64,000 nucleotides of DNA, from assembly GCA_946811185.2 (NCBI GenBank), contig OX328110.1, positions 16,856,456-16,920,455 on the forward strand. Direction: 5' to 3'. The translations under genes were made by a program, and so were the position numbers. How positions within the stretch are numbered: position 1 is the stretch's first letter; each line of letters opens with the position of its first letter. Source of the DNA: Hippopus hippopus. Lineage: Eukaryota > Mollusca > Bivalvia > Cardiida > Cardiidae. The notes beneath the pieces were generated by a model. It did not search any database and was not told where the DNA came from. It was given only the letters and a program-made list of their open reading frames with translations. Shown here piece after piece: positions 21,201 through 32,640 of this stretch.

Positions 21201-24200
21201 TCGGCGATGAAAGACGATGTTACACGAATCCCATTAGGATGCCCTATTCTTAAGATATCAACGAGTGATGAAGATAAGCTACAAACCTGTTAACTGTGGA
21301 TTTAAAACACGAGGGTTTAAATTAAAAGCAGTGTTCCTCACTTAGATATCTATAAATATGAGCTATGCTCTGTGCAAAGGGGGTTTAATGTATTTGCGAA
21401 AAGTATCGACCCAGGTCAACCTGCGCATTCCAAAGACAAGCGTACCTCATGACTCAGTCGGTTGCTATACAAAATGGAATTTATGGATCTAGAATACTGT
21501 GATGACTAGCTTGGTATCATGTATCACGGAGATGCATCAAGCCCCCTTTTGTTTGCCAGAGCATGGCTCATATATTTGTTTGCAATTCCTTTGTCCCGAT
21601 TGTTTGACTCTTTACTAGTTTATCCCGTATTTGAACGACCCTGAGACAAGATGACTAATGAAAATCGAAAAATTGGAAAAGGAAAAAATGGTCACCAGTT
21701 TTTAAAGACATATCCTATAGCTTGAGCCACAATTAGATCGTCGTCCGCGAATGAAGAACCAGCATAGAGGAAAACATGCAAAAAATGATTTTCTTATTGT
21801 CATACAAAGCACAGGAAAAACAGAAAAGACAATCACTACACTTTACAAACCTGTTGACCCCCGGTCTGTCAGCTATGTACCCAAACAAAATCCGACCAAA
21901 TATACTGGATATTCCCATTGTAGATAGAACCCACACTGTGCTACTCTCGCCAAGACCTAGAATATTAACAAAGACTTTGGCCAGTCTTCTACAGGCAACG
22001 GCTGAACAGTGAACATACTACGTAACCGCCCCTGTGGCCCAGTAGCTAAATGATCTTCATCTACGGGGTGGGAGGCAAACAGTCCTTCGAATCCCGTTTG
22101 GAGAGGGAATAGTTCTGATATATAGAGGATAATCAACTGGTTGTGTGTGATATTAAAAATCTGTCACCAGAATGGGGTGTGATGCGGTTGAAAAAACGAG
22201 TCCAAAGGACGCGTTTTTTAACCGCATCATACCCCATTCGAGTGACAGATTTTTGATATCACACGCTACCAGTTGATTATCCCATTTATTATATTCCTAA
22301 CTCACCCTTTTTTATTCTAATAATTATCAAGAATGGTACAATATGGGCAGTATAGGAAAGAAGTAGTTCTAACAATTATTCTAAAACTATATCGTCACTA
22401 GTGATGATACCATAATTATAATCACTAGTGGCGTTATTCACTGTGAAATCCCAGTAATTCGGTGATAGGAATATGATAAAGCTCGTTATTTAGTACCAGC
22501 TTTCTGAATAACGGTTACTGTATGCCTATCTGCCTGACTGGTTGGCAAAAGAAATCAGGGACCGAATTCACCAACCATTTTTATGAACATCCTTTGTGCT
22601 ATTCTTACGGATTTTCTAAATTTGAAAGTAACGTAATTTCTGATCGGCTTAACCACATGGTTAAGCCAATCAGAAGTTGCGTTATCTTCTAAATCTATAA
22701 TTAGACTAAGAATAAAATTAGGAAAATAAGGACCCAGAAATCTCGGAACGTAAACTGCCATACAGACTTTTCCTAAATGTCACATAAGTTAGATATTGGC
22801 TGGCCCTTTCAGAAAGGGTCATTGCAACAGGAAAGAATAAGGATATAACCGAAACAATGTTGAAAGCGGCGTTAAACACAGTACTGTCAACCAGTAAATC
22901 ACATAATTAAATAATTAATCGAGAAATTCTGAAGCGTTTTGATATGGGTGCAATATGAATAAAACAATAATAATGGCCTACCTTCTTGCTTCGATTTGTC
23001 TGGTAGGTACACAAAAGGCACATAAAACCCAAAAATAAAAAGAAAATGTGCTAGGACGGACATTGTGAACACTGCGTCTTTAAACAGGGAAAACTGGCCC
23101 AGAAGTCTTGTTTTGCGGTGTTTAGTTTTGACCTCAAGTTTATGTCCCTGTAAATCACAGTCAGTCACCGCAACTTCTGATTTTTCATTGCTCTTCGATT
23201 CACTCAGTAACGGATCGATACTGTCTTCTCTTTCTTCGTTAACGTCGTATATCAGTTCTATTATACCATTATGTGCCTTAAATTGAGGTTTCGTGTCTCC
23301 ATTTTCAATAATTTCTGTTGGAAGTTCGTGATTTGAAGTGTAAAAACGAGAGTCTCCATTGGTCAATTTGTTCTCAGACCGAGTATTCGTGGTGGACTGT
23401 GACTGTGTTTGTATGAAGTGAATTAAAGGTCTATAAAGCAGTCCAGCAGGTGCGCTGTTCAGAACAATGGCAGATAATACAAGTATACAGCCTCGCCAGC
23501 CGTACCTTTCCATCAACCAGCTAAGTAATGGACTAAAATATAAAAGACAGTAATAAAAGATAATGTGAAGCATTGAATTATTTTGTCTCTGTTGGTTACA
23601 GTTTTTCAATCCTATTCCAAAATATAATGTGTAGTTTTGTTTATTATATCACAGCTTTTCTTCATGATAATACTGATTTGAGTTAAGTACTTTCTTTATT
23701 GATCAGAGTTTTTGATAAATTTTTTTGCTGTCTATGTAAATAGAATTACCTCAAGGGTTACCTTTTGTTGGACAAAGACAAGACCTTTTGTCTTGTTCTG
23801 CTTTTCATGACGTAAAAAGCTTCTGTTCAAAGAACATTCAACAAGTCTTTCAACATGTGTAATCCACAAAATATCGTATAGACATGATTTGGGAACGACT
23901 ATGATCAAATATTTGAGATGGAAATGAGAATAAAACATAAGTGATTCTTTTTGTGAAAAGGGACAACAGACATTGTGGCTTCCTTCATATTTTCTATCGC
24001 ATTTTGCAGTTGGTACCGCTGATTAGCATGGGCTAGCGAAGAAACCAATGAAATCACTTCCATGGGAATATCAGAAACCTATGATTTCCTTGCGTCATTT
24101 GTTTAACACATTTGATTAGCCGATTATATAGGTCAAAAGATGAGGTCAAAACGAAAAAAAGGAACAACGAACTTCAGCACCAAACTCATGCATCAAACGA

Positions 24201-27200
24201 CTTTTTGTATGTTTGTATGTTTAAAATTTAAAACAAAAGTGATCATATGGTTTCAAACGAAAGAAGTACTCATTACGAACAACCTTTTCTTTTCTACAAA
24301 ATTTGAAAACTAGTCTGCTGAAAGACATGCACAGTAGTCTGTATGTGTTGAAAGAAAAAGAAGTAATGCGTACCAGACTCATGCTTACTTAAAAAGGAAT
24401 GCACCACATCCGGTTCCGGCCATGCTGATTCCCGCAGCCAGAGCTCGATGTTTATGGAAATATTCATTGACAATCACAATCGCCGGTATGATAATCATCC
24501 CAAGTCCGAGGCCTGTTTCAAAAAGTATACATGTACCTATCTGAGAATACACATGCACTTTAACACCTATATCTAAAATGCACATATAAATGGATTAAAG
24601 AGTATGTAAACGCCTGTCTTAAAATGTACATATTAATCCATATCAGAGGGTATACCACTCGTTACAATTCAGCCGATCCCGTAAATACATCTATCCTCGT
24701 CCCTATCAAGTAGGTTTCCATTTTGAAAAACAGTTCAGTCACATGATCTTGAACATGGCGGTGCCTATGAAAATTGATCATCAACGACAACAACAAGTTG
24801 TAGCAAGAATAACAAGAGAAGTTATTCACATTTATGAATCTATCGATGAAAACTGCCAGCGGTATCGATAAACCACGTTAACAAATGGGTTTACAAACTT
24901 TTCGTATACGGAAATATATTCAGAATCATTTCGATGGAAAATCGTCACTCGTTTTTTCACTTTTTATCATTGAATCCTTAGATTTAAAGCACGGTAAAGC
25001 GGTCCATTTCCCGCAAAGAAATGTACCGTTTAGGTGCATGTCAAGAATAGTAATTTATCACATAACCTCCCTTGTTTTCAGTGTAATATACCCATTAAGA
25101 ATTTTCTTATCTTATACACGTTTGATATCACAATTGTGTGACATCATTTTTTACGTTATTTTGTACGTATTTCATAGAAGTGGGTTTTATGGATATTACC
25201 GCGCGTGCACCTAGATGGTTTTGCATCCTCTGATCTACAATTTGTGAAATATCGTTATGTGATAAAAAGAATCTGACATTCGTTGGCGTTTGAGGTATAT
25301 AGGATCTGACATGAGTTGGTTTTTGAGATAAAATTTTATTAAACGAGTCTACAAAAAATGTGATTAAGCGAGCCTTTGGCGAGATTAATAACATTTTTTG
25401 TGGACGAGTTTAATAGCGAGCAGCGCTCAAGAGGCGTCGCGTAAGTGAGAGCTTATTGGTAGAGATCGTGTCAAAAATGTACATACCTTATGCCTCTGTA
25501 AAAGTGTTGGAGCGGAAGTAGATTTTTCAAATGTGGCGGACGGAAGTGACGTAAAAGACTTGCACTAAGAGCGTTTCTGTCTTATAATTCCTTACACCCT
25601 TGACAATCACGTGATTTGAAACAGTGTTCCAGTATACAAACGAGACCCTCGCGAGATCTGGTCAAATACGAAGGAACTCGGGTTTTTCCGTTATCTATCT
25701 GAGTTACGGAAAATTCCGAATACAGAAATAAACATTACGGGAATTAATAAAGCAGCTGAGCCATTTCGGGTGAGCCAATCGATCTATGCTTTCAAGTTTT
25801 TTCGCGCTCTTTCATTTGAAAACTTTGTTCTGGTTAAATTCGGAGGTTTTCCCCAACTTTTAAAGTCTTGTGCGGTAAAGAAACCGAAACAACTCGGCCA
25901 GTACTTAACTCGTCCCCGAGTCAACACGGCCCGAGCAAAGTTTGTTAATCTAAGTACGGTAGATATTAACAGATTGACGAGCGTGTCTTTCATCCTGAAC
26001 AGAATGTAACAAAAAACTATTCTCATCGAGATCAAGATTACAACTGCTTAAAAAGGTTATATTTTTTTTCAGTTTAAAACAAAATGGTCTACTCGCAGCA
26101 GTGATTTTTCTTCATTTTCTTTTGACAGAGGGAATTTGGTTTCTTTTATGATCTTTTTTGTTTTGTTCTGAATCGGATCTAGATGCCATAATAATCATTG
26201 TTGTAAAATCTAAATCTGATCAAACTCTGTCAGCATTCACTTTGATGTTTTTGACAGTATAGATCTAGATTTCACTTTGCATAGAATATGATTTTTTGTG
26301 CAACCTGTTGTTGTACCCACACACATAATATTCTCTAAAAATTGGTCTACATTGTCGGAACTCCTCTGATGTTATTTGTAAGAGATTTTTACCTTTAAGA
26401 TAACCGTCCTTTCAACAGACCATACACGGAGTCAGAAGTTTAAAAATTTAAATGAAAAAAAAGGGGGATATTTCCCTATGTATTTTCTCTAGAAATGATA
26501 TTTTGGTCTAAAGGCTTGTTTTTGCAGAATGATATTGCTTATCAATTTTGTAAAGTTATTTTTGACTTCCAAAAACAAAATCTGGTATTATGCTTTTTTT
26601 TTCACCCCTGTTTTAATCTGCTTTTAACAAATTTAAGCTTATTTCATTCAGACAAAACCATCAGCTGCATAGTCAGCAAAAAACATACCAGCTTGATGAC
26701 CTGCTTGTTAAGCGTAAATTTATGGCAAAGTATAGGCAAAGACTTGGGAGCCACTGAAATATCTTTTATGCAGATTTGTTTTTGTGGGTGACTGTAATTT
26801 ATTCCTAGGTCAAGGCAAAGGGTTTGTTCTCTTGAAATCCTGTTTAAAACCCTGATTGCCCTGACAGTCATGCAGGAGTATCCTTGAGCAAGGCACACCA
26901 TAGGCACAGGCTAGCACTGGTTTAAACATTACTAAGTAAAGATGTTAATGACATTACGTAAGCTGAATTGCAATGGAAAGTAACATAAAACTCCATTTAA
27001 ACAAATAATTACAAAGATTCGCATCTACAGACCTAAATCTCTGAAAATTTTTAATCATTCCTAGATCTATCTCCCTTTATCCATACATGTAAACCGTTTG
27101 TTGTTCATAACTTTAATTGAGAAATACAAATACTGTGTTGTCAAACAATGACTTCATGGATATGAATTCAGTTTAAATGCCAGTGTCAGATAATGATCAG

Positions 27201-30200
27201 GCCCATGATATTTAACCAGCCTCTTTTGGCCTTATCCTTTTTGAAACTAGGACTTTTTTGGATTGATCAATTGCTGTTGTACTCCCATTTCAAAGTCATT
27301 TCAGTCGTATCAAGCTGACAGCTCACTTCGTGTATTTTCCTTGGTTTTACAAGCAGTCCATGTTTGGTATGTGGCTTGCCTTACCCATAGAAACCGCCAT
27401 ACAAGTAAAACATTATCTTGGCTGAGGATCAAACCCAGGACCTTAAGATTACTGTTTCAACACCTTAAGCACTAAGCCAGCCAAGACAACTCAAAACTCT
27501 TTGGAGGCTGATCCTACATTTCCTGGAATATTTATTTAGATAGTGAAAAGTTTTCTGAAAAAGAAATTCATGATAAACTTTGGTATCAAGAAAATTTTAC
27601 ATTGATCAGATCATATTTTAACGCAAAATTTCTCATTCATGCAAATGGTGACATTCGAGATAAGATTATCTTGATAGTTCTACCTATTTCTTGACATCTA
27701 TAAAAACTTAATTCACCATCTGGATGAACTCGGGAGTTTTTGACTTCACAAGATGGCAGTAAATTATAATTTGAATTATTTACAATTGTAGCTTAATTGT
27801 TACATTTTAACTACACATGAAATGAACTGAAGTCTGTTAAACACAAAGACGACTTGAAATGCCTCTTACGAACAACTTTAAAACCATTCAGGGAAAAGGA
27901 GAATTCATACGGTTGGAAACCAAGATATTCTGAAACCGTATCTAATTATAAATACCATGAATGTCAGTTGTAGGCATGAATGTAAAAAAAAATCGTGATA
28001 ACAGTGAGAATTATCATTATATTTTTACCGAGAAGAGTTTTTATTATTTAGATAATATTTCCAGGAAAGTTTGTTTTATCGCAGTAGTTCTCTCAAACTA
28101 TCGCAATAGTTATCTTGTATCTTGCAGTAGAAATATGCCACCATACGGTTAAATACAAGGCAAAGGTGCAAATTTTGTGTTCAAATAATAGATGTGATTT
28201 GCAATACGTTACTCTGTTTACTATTATGCTATCCAATACAACATCATCATACTAATTTGAATACGATCCCATATGTATGGATGCACATTATTGATCAATT
28301 CACATTCCTTAATACCTTTGCCTAATTATGAAATGAAACCTGCCTGGCCAGGTAGCTTGGTGGTTCTTCATGTGCCTGACTCATGGCCTGGTGGTTGTGG
28401 GTTCGATACCCAGTTCAGACAAACTTTCTTACCAGCAATTTTTAGCCTCTCACATCTGATGCATTTGAGAAAGTAGTCAATAGCTTGAAAGAAAGTTGTG
28501 TCAGTACTGGTGTGAGAAAGACAGGAAACACCCCAGGGCTTGTACTTTTTTTTTTTTTCCGGGGGGGGGGGGCAGGGTGAGGGAGAGGGGATTCTTATAT
28601 TCTATTCATTTGTCTTACTTTTTTTCTGGTGGTTTACCTGCAGTTGCTTTGCTTAATTATGAGATTAATTATTTTTTAACTTTAGTGAGATTATAAAAAA
28701 TCTGAGATAGATCTAGATTTACCCCTATATAATTTGTAGGCATTTTATACGAAGATTTACTTCTTCGAAAGTAGCAAAAACTTGCAGCGCTGCTCGCCTT
28801 TAGGCTTTGCCTATATTCATATTAAATTTTTTACCTCAAAAGCCAACGAGTGTCAGATTCTTTTTATCACATAACTGTATAACAAGAGTTATAGTCCATA
28901 ATGTGTTAAACCAGAGGGCATATATGTATAATGTGTAGTGAAATTTACATGAAGCCTATGCACTTCTTTGACAAGTACGTTACGAACGAAAAATAGTTCC
29001 GAAGAAACTTGCATATATTGATTTTGATTTGAATCTAAAAGTGATTAAAATTAACAATTTTATCATGATTAAGAATTTGGCCTTTAATTTCCTTCAGGAA
29101 CCTAGGTTAGCAATGTTTTAGAAATCATTTAGGGTATAATTACAGAGTGTTGACCAAATACAGCACTATTCTCTTATCTCACACGTGTGTGAGACAAGAA
29201 AATTCGTAATGGCTGTATAACATTGAAAACTAGGGGAGTTATGTGATAAAACATTTTATTAAACTCGTCAAATAAAAAAATGTTATTAAGCTCGCCAAAG
29301 GCTCGCTTAATAACATTTTCCCTAGCTCGTTTTATAAAATCTTACCAGAAACGCCAACTCATGTCAGATCCTCTATATAGCCGAAGGATTTGATCAAAGA
29401 ATAAGCCAATGTTTGCAGAATGAAGGTGAAACATAGGCTAGTTTCAGATTGTACATATACATGTATGTACGTGTAACTTTACAATTAAATGGTAGGGTGG
29501 TAAACAGTGAAGTACATGTATCTACGGAGATGAAGAATAGTTCAATTTTTATTTTGATGAACGTCTATTTACTGTTCAGTATGATTTAAAAGATTGATTA
29601 TTTTCACTTACTTTTTCTCAAATTAGCCCCTCTTTTTTTTTTTTTTTTTATTCGGTAGGAGACAAAACAAGGATGTTCTTAAAGTTGTATGCTACATATT
29701 GGTTTCAGAAGCAACTATTTATCATGCCTTACCGGAAACCAATTTGGTCCACACGCTTTGCAGTTGCTTTCCTGCTCTGAATGAAATTTGAACTCTTTAA
29801 CTTATACTACATACCAGAAATCAATCCCATCGTTCCATAAAGTATGAAGATGTTATTGGCGAAAACGCTCAGAATGTATCCGCTAGCAGCAAGTATTGAA
29901 CCTGCGACCGATACCACTCGGGCACCATATCTGCTGATTAGAAACCCAGTTACTGGACCTGGAACAAAAAGTTGATAATTGTTATACCTTATTTCGATCA
30001 CAACAATGATAATACAACTCTTTCTAGATCCTGTGGCGGTCATAAGTAAACAAGAGGGCCATGATGGCCTTGCAGTCCCCCACTTGAGCCTTTTGACCAT
30101 ACATGACCAATTTCTAATATCTCCTGCGAAATCAAAACAAACTTCCCACCAAGTTTTTAAGAGCGTTAGACTCTAGAGGGAACACAAGTTTTTTTGTCTA

Positions 30201-31172
30201 GAATATGTATCAGTAATTTACTTTTTTGAACCAACATGACCCGTTTTCAAACTCAGGGTGTATATCATTAAAACGAACATACAGACCAACATTTATGAGA
30301 TTTGGACAGAAAATGTGGCCACAAGAGTGTACACCAAGTTTTCTTGAAATTTGTCCCAGTAACCTACTTTTTGACCTGACGTGATCCATCTTTAAAGCTT
30401 TCCAAGATTTCATCAAGATAAACATTCTGAGCAATTCTTATGACAATTGGACGGAATATGTGGCCTGAAGAGTGTACACCAAGTTTTCTCAGGTTTGTCC
30501 CAGTGACATACTTTTTGAACCACATGATCCATTTTCATGACGACGAACGACGGACAACGCAAGACGCACGACGGACATAGCACGATCACAAAAACACACT
30601 TTGAGCCCTTTTTTGACATGTCTGGGAACGAGATCTCAATTATTCATTGCATATCATTAAATTTTAAAGATGTTTTTAATTTTTTATGTAAAATAAAAGT
30701 TAGGTTGGACTAAACTTCTTTGAAATTCATTGGAAGAAAAGTGAAATAAAAGTGAATTGTTCAGAAACTAAAAGGTTAGAACACCAAGATATTTAAATGG
30801 CAACTTTTTTTTTTTGTTACCATGTCTCGCGGTATATCAAAACATGTAAATAATATACTAAATAATATCCAAAATCTGTAAAGGCTTGGCTTGGTATGTT
30901 CCCTTTCTTCAGAAATTTGTGAGGTTATACAGAGTGAGGATTAAAAAACAAACAAATTTACCAGATAAGAACCCAGAGCCGATCTCAATCGACACAATCC
31001 ACGCTACCTCTGCCTTGGAACCATTCAACGCTTCTTGGAGCGAGGTAAAAATAATTCCGATGGAGAAAAACACTCCATGCGTAATCATGTGATTGATAAA
31101 TGCACCGATCACAACAATCCATCCCCAGCCCCCATCTGGTATCACCGGATGTCTGACGTCATTTCCGGACAT
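18149..31172 (-). CDS. Monocarboxylate-transporter-like protein (SLC16/MCT family), complete, eight coding exons
   Basis: Exons 30962-31172, 29815-29958, 24389-24512, 22982-23532, 21851-21956, 20907-21022, 19624-19749 and 18149-18267 join with matching phases into 1497 bp, 498 residues plus stop. The protein is a 12-helix major facilitator with the MCT signatures DGGWGW at residues 13-18 and NEYFHKHRALAAGISMAG around helix 5. A long hydrophilic loop of about 120 residues separates helices 6 and 7, and ADRPGVNR follows helix 8. MCT proteins carry monocarboxylates or related small molecules across the plasma membrane; the substrate here is unknown. The N- and C-tails are short. The upstream promoter and probably a 5' UTR exon lie right of 31172. 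Confidence 0.95.
18315..18577 (+). repeat. Family A foldback in transporter intron 7
   Basis: GAGACATGCTCTGTGGAAAG start, AGGTCAGCCTGCGCAG hairpin, ATGGATCCATAATACTGTGA, GCAAAAGCATGTC end. Confidence 0.82.
18590..18780. repeat. Family C-like hairpin, diverged
   Basis: GGACGGTATATATTCAAG and TCAGACTGCACATTTTGTGC form a C-type stem. The outer ends are not clearly preserved. Confidence 0.65.
18781..19623. other. Transporter intron 7, remainder
   Basis: No repeat or exon recognised between the C-like hairpin and exon 7. Confidence 0.5.
19624..19749 (-). CDS. Transporter exon 7: TM10-TM11
   Basis: Acceptor TTCTGTCTAG, donor GTAAGT. Encodes PVVLIDLLGLEVFPSTFGIS followed by LLRGMASLLGSPCAG, the helix 10-11 region conserved across MCTs (VDLLGLE, RGxAxLxGPPxAG). 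Confidence 0.93.
19880..20240. repeat. Family K palindrome in transporter intron 6
   Basis: GGTCGGTCTAAGTGTTAGTC and GCCAGCGACTAACACTAAG form the inner arms; TGACAATCTATTATTG and CAGCAGATTGTCA extend them. A partial copy lies at 48800-49010. Confidence 0.8.
20452..20734 (+). repeat. Family A foldback with GA-rich insertion
   Basis: GAGCCATGCTCTGTGAAATG start, an AGAGAGAGAGA run near 20500, CAAGGTCAGCCTGTGCAG hairpin, and GCGCAGCTCAAA end. Confidence 0.8.
20907..21022 (-). CDS. Transporter exon 6: TM9-TM10
   Basis: Acceptor TTACTGTAG, donor GTGAGA. Encodes MLYTSGFLISGVVTLSFPVY and IYAIVYGIFTG. A palindromic repeat (family L) begins within about 20 bp upstream of the acceptor. Confidence 0.92.
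21035..21250. repeat. Family L palindrome next to transporter exon 6
   Basis: The ends GGGTACCCTAATGGGATTC and GAATCCCATTAGGATGCCC, then CGCCTTTCATCGCC and GGCGATGAAAGACG, form a palindrome of about 215 bp. Confidence 0.8.
21360..21572 (+). repeat. Family A foldback with shortened hairpin
   Basis: GAGCTATGCTCTGTGCAAAG start and GCCAGAGCATGGCTCATA end. One hairpin arm (after AACCTGCGCATTCC) is deleted. Confidence 0.8.
21597..21770. repeat. Family B, strongly diverged
   Basis: GACTCTTTACTAGTTTATCC, ACGACCCTGAGACAAGATG and GATCGTCGTCCGCGAATG recall B arms; confidence is limited. Confidence 0.45.
21851..21956 (-). CDS. Transporter exon 5: TM8
   Basis: Acceptor ATATTCTAG, donor GTTTGT. Encodes residues 344-379, GLGESSTVWVLSTMGISSIF, then GRILFGYIADRPGVNR. 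R365 lies where MCT1 has its essential arginine of helix 8; the aspartate four residues before it in MCT1 is a serine here. Confidence 0.92.
22026..22100 (+). mobile_element. tRNA-like SINE head
   Basis: CTGTGGCCCAGTAGCTAAATG resembles an A box and CCTTCGAATCCCG a B box. No intact tRNA fold is evident, so this is treated as a SINE remnant. Confidence 0.5.
22110..22520. repeat. Family H repeat with two palindromes, transporter intron 4
   Basis: ATATTAAAAATCTGTCACC with TGGGGTGTGATGCGGTTG pairs with its complement at 22205-22265. A second part contains CACTAGTGATGATACC and TCACTGTGAAATCCCAGTAA. An inverted copy lies at 62085-62420. Confidence 0.82.
22556..22737. repeat. Family D palindrome
   Basis: GACCGAATTCACCAACC, TTTCTGATCGGCTTAACC and its complement, ending AATAAGGACCC. 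Confidence 0.8.
22982..23532 (-). CDS. Transporter exon 4: TM6, large loop, TM7
   Basis: Acceptor ATATTTTAG, donor GTAGGC. The longest exon (551 bp). After helix 6 (about 175-193) comes a polar loop rich in S, T, N, E and D, as in other MCTs, then helix 7 with HFLFIFGFYVPFVYLPDK. Confidence 0.93.
23533..24388. other. Transporter intron 3, nothing recognised
   Basis: AT-rich intron without a repeat I can assign. Confidence 0.5.
24389..24512 (-). CDS. Transporter exon 3: TM4-TM5, second MCT motif
   Basis: Acceptor GAAACAG, donor GTAAGC. Encodes GLGLGMIIIPAIVIV and the conserved motif NEYFHKHRALAAGISMAG (family form YFxKRRxLAxGxAxAG), residues 119-160. Confidence 0.93.
24513..25229. other. Transporter intron 2, first part, nothing recognised
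   Basis: No repeat family or exon seen. Confidence 0.4.
25230..25445. repeat. Family I repeat
   Basis: CGTTATGTGATAAAAAGAATC, TGACATGAGTTGGTTTTTGAG and GAGCCTTTGGCGAGATTAAT recur at 28745-28870 and 29220-29395 in the same intron. Confidence 0.7.
25446..27289. other. Transporter intron 2, nothing firmly recognised
   Basis: Mostly AT-rich, with poly-T tracts. Open frames here lack similarity to known domains. Confidence 0.4.
27290..27485 (-). mobile_element. tRNA-derived SINE remnant
   Basis: On the - strand TTAGTGCTTAAGGTGTTG is followed by GGTCCTGGGTTTGATCC, an A-box/B-box-like pair. The body is decayed. Confidence 0.5.
28340..28435 (+). mobile_element. tRNA-like SINE head
   Basis: CCAGGTAGCTTGGTGGTTC and GTGGGTTCGATACCCAG are A- and B-box-like. 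No intact tRNA is predicted by eye. Confidence 0.55.
28543..28592. repeat. Homopolymer T then G tract
   Basis: About 14 T, then about 12 G, then GGGTGAGGGAGAGGGG. It could form a G-quadruplex and may be hard to assemble. Confidence 0.85.
28745..29395. repeat. Two further family I fragments
   Basis: 28745-28870 contains AAAGCCAACGAGTGTCAG. 29220-29395 contains GTTATTAAGCTCGCCAAAGG and GCCAACTCATGTCAGATCC. About 350 bp of unassigned AT-rich DNA lies between them. Confidence 0.65.
29396..29814. other. End of transporter intron 2, nothing recognised
   Basis: AT-rich with a 20-T run near 29633-29650. Confidence 0.45.
29815..29958 (-). CDS. Transporter exon 2: TM2-TM3
   Basis: Acceptor TTGTTCCAG, donor GTATGT. 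Encodes residues 71-118, including GPVTGFLISRYGARVV, the charged loop 2-3 typical of major facilitators, and the following membrane helices. Confidence 0.93.
30035..30605. repeat. Interspersed repeat (GAGGGCCATGATGGCC type) in transporter intron 1
   Basis: Begins AAGAGGGCCATGATGGCC. It has two or three degenerate units of roughly 120-130 bp with AGTGTACACCAAGTTTTC and CCCAGTGACATACTTTTTG, and ends GACGGACAACGCAAGACGC. From memory, similar repeats are frequent in mollusc genomes. Confidence 0.75.
30962..31172 (-). CDS. Transporter exon 1: start codon, TM1, MCT signature
   Basis: Residues 1-70 plus the first base of codon 71. The ATG at 31172 has G at -3 and lies 10 bp after a possible acceptor (TTTACAG), suggesting a separate 5' UTR exon. 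IPDGGWGWIVVIGAFINH is the family signature at the start of helix 1. The exon ends at donor GTAAAT. Confidence 0.93.
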
Positions 31173-31647
31173 TCCTCTGCAACTGTAAAGTATATCCTGT
31201 TGTTTTAAATCTTGATATATTTTGTGTCAGAAAAATCGGGTTGAAATTTTCATTGCATTAAATTAAGAGTCGGGGGTGGGTGTTCAAATGAAAGAAATTG
31301 AAATTGTTTTTTCTTTAACCCTTTGACCGCCATCGACGAAAACAAGACCTTTTGCGGACGTCATAGATCAACTAGGTAATGTTTGATAAGGTGTAAATAT
31401 AGTCTTTGAAATCGCCTACCCTACTACAACTTTATTGGGGAGGGGGGAGTTAAGTTCATTAAGCTTACGACGCTTAAATATATTTATACACACGTCGAAA
31501 TTAAAAGGTCCATGGTTATGTATGTCAACCAGTCTGCACACCACGAGAGAATGCAAGATAACAGTTCAAGCTGGGTCAAAATTCATTTCCATACACAGGT
31601 AAACGATGCAGTCCTAGAAGTATTTTGATATATCTTTAGGACTGTTT
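31173..31647. other. Upstream region of the transporter gene
   Basis: Expected to hold a 5' UTR exon and perhaps the promoter. No TATA box or CpG-rich stretch stands out. A GGGGAGGGGGG run lies near 31440. Confidence 0.3.
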
Positions 31648-31853
31648 ACCACAAGACAGAGTTTTCGACTTGTCAAAATAAAACTATTAGCAGATAACAA
31701 AATAAATTTGACCCCAAAACTGACATTTGCCTCTTAAAGGGGAGTAGCATTGTGGGAACAGGAGACCATGCTGACTTTCTACTATATTTTTCCCTTAATG
31801 CTGTCAAAAGCTCTGTTCTTTGAAATTGGATTGATTGGCATAGAGTTAAAGCA
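31648..31853 (+). repeat. Family B, diverged
   Basis: GTTTACCACAAGACAGAG start and TTGGCATAGAGTTAA end, with weakened arms. Confidence 0.6.
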
Positions 31854-31930
31854 TTTTGAAAACTTATGAACACTTACGAAAGACATTTGTTGGTGTCTTT
31901 TCGAGACATTCTTTCGAGCATCTACCAAGC

Positions 31931-32133
31931 TCAGGGTTCGTATTCACAAACCATATTCAAGAACATTTTCATTCTTATTCTCCAAAATTTTCTAAATTTG
32001 AACCTAACACAATTTCTGATTGGCTAAACTAATTTTGGTTTAGCCAATCAGAAGTTGTGTACGTTTAAATTTAGAAAATCTTGGAGAACAAGACTGAGAA
32101 CGTTCTTAAGAATGGTTGGTGAATATGGATCCT
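31931..32133. repeat. Family D palindrome
   Basis: TTCGTATTCACAAACCA and GGTTGGTGAATATGGATCC ends; TTCTGATTGGCTAAACTAAT and its complement in the centre. Confidence 0.85.
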
Positions 32134-32164
32134 AATGTCTCGGTACACTTGCACTTGGTTATTT

Positions 32165-32360
32165 TTTAATGACACTTCGTCCTTTCTAATCTAATCTATA
32201 AGACAAGGAATCCAACTGCTTAACCTGCCCAACACGACCATTAGCCATTTTTCAGAAGTTCTCACATATTTCTAAACTAGGATGGAAAGAAGGCGCTATT
32301 TTTATCTTTTTTTCTTTGCTAAAGGAACAAAAGGACAGATATTTAGATTTACGGGTCGAA
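32165..32360. repeat. Family J repeat, partial
   Basis: CCTGCCCAACACGACCAT, TTCTAAACTAGGATGG and GGAACAAAAGGACAGATAT match the copy at 10610-11135. Confidence 0.75.
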
Positions 32361-32640
32361 ACAAATGCTTAAAATGTGGTTGAGTCTAAAATCGTTCTTT
32401 TTGGTATACGAGTATAAACTTAAAACTTTATCCAATGTTCATCACTTTTACATGGTTGTGTCCAAGGTCTTCTGCTTTATATAATAAGCTGGGTATTTTT
32501 ATCTGCATGCTCAACGGGCACTTTTTGACAAACGTGCGCCCTCCCTAACTTAATACTAGTATATGAGACAAGGTGTCGAACTATACTACCTGCCGTACAC
32601 CTACACCCAGTCATTTGTTTGTATTTTTTTTTACATATTA

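Noticed and set aside
23065..23286. 73-residue open frame on the + strand
   Set aside because: Antisense to the large loop exon of the transporter; no independent support.
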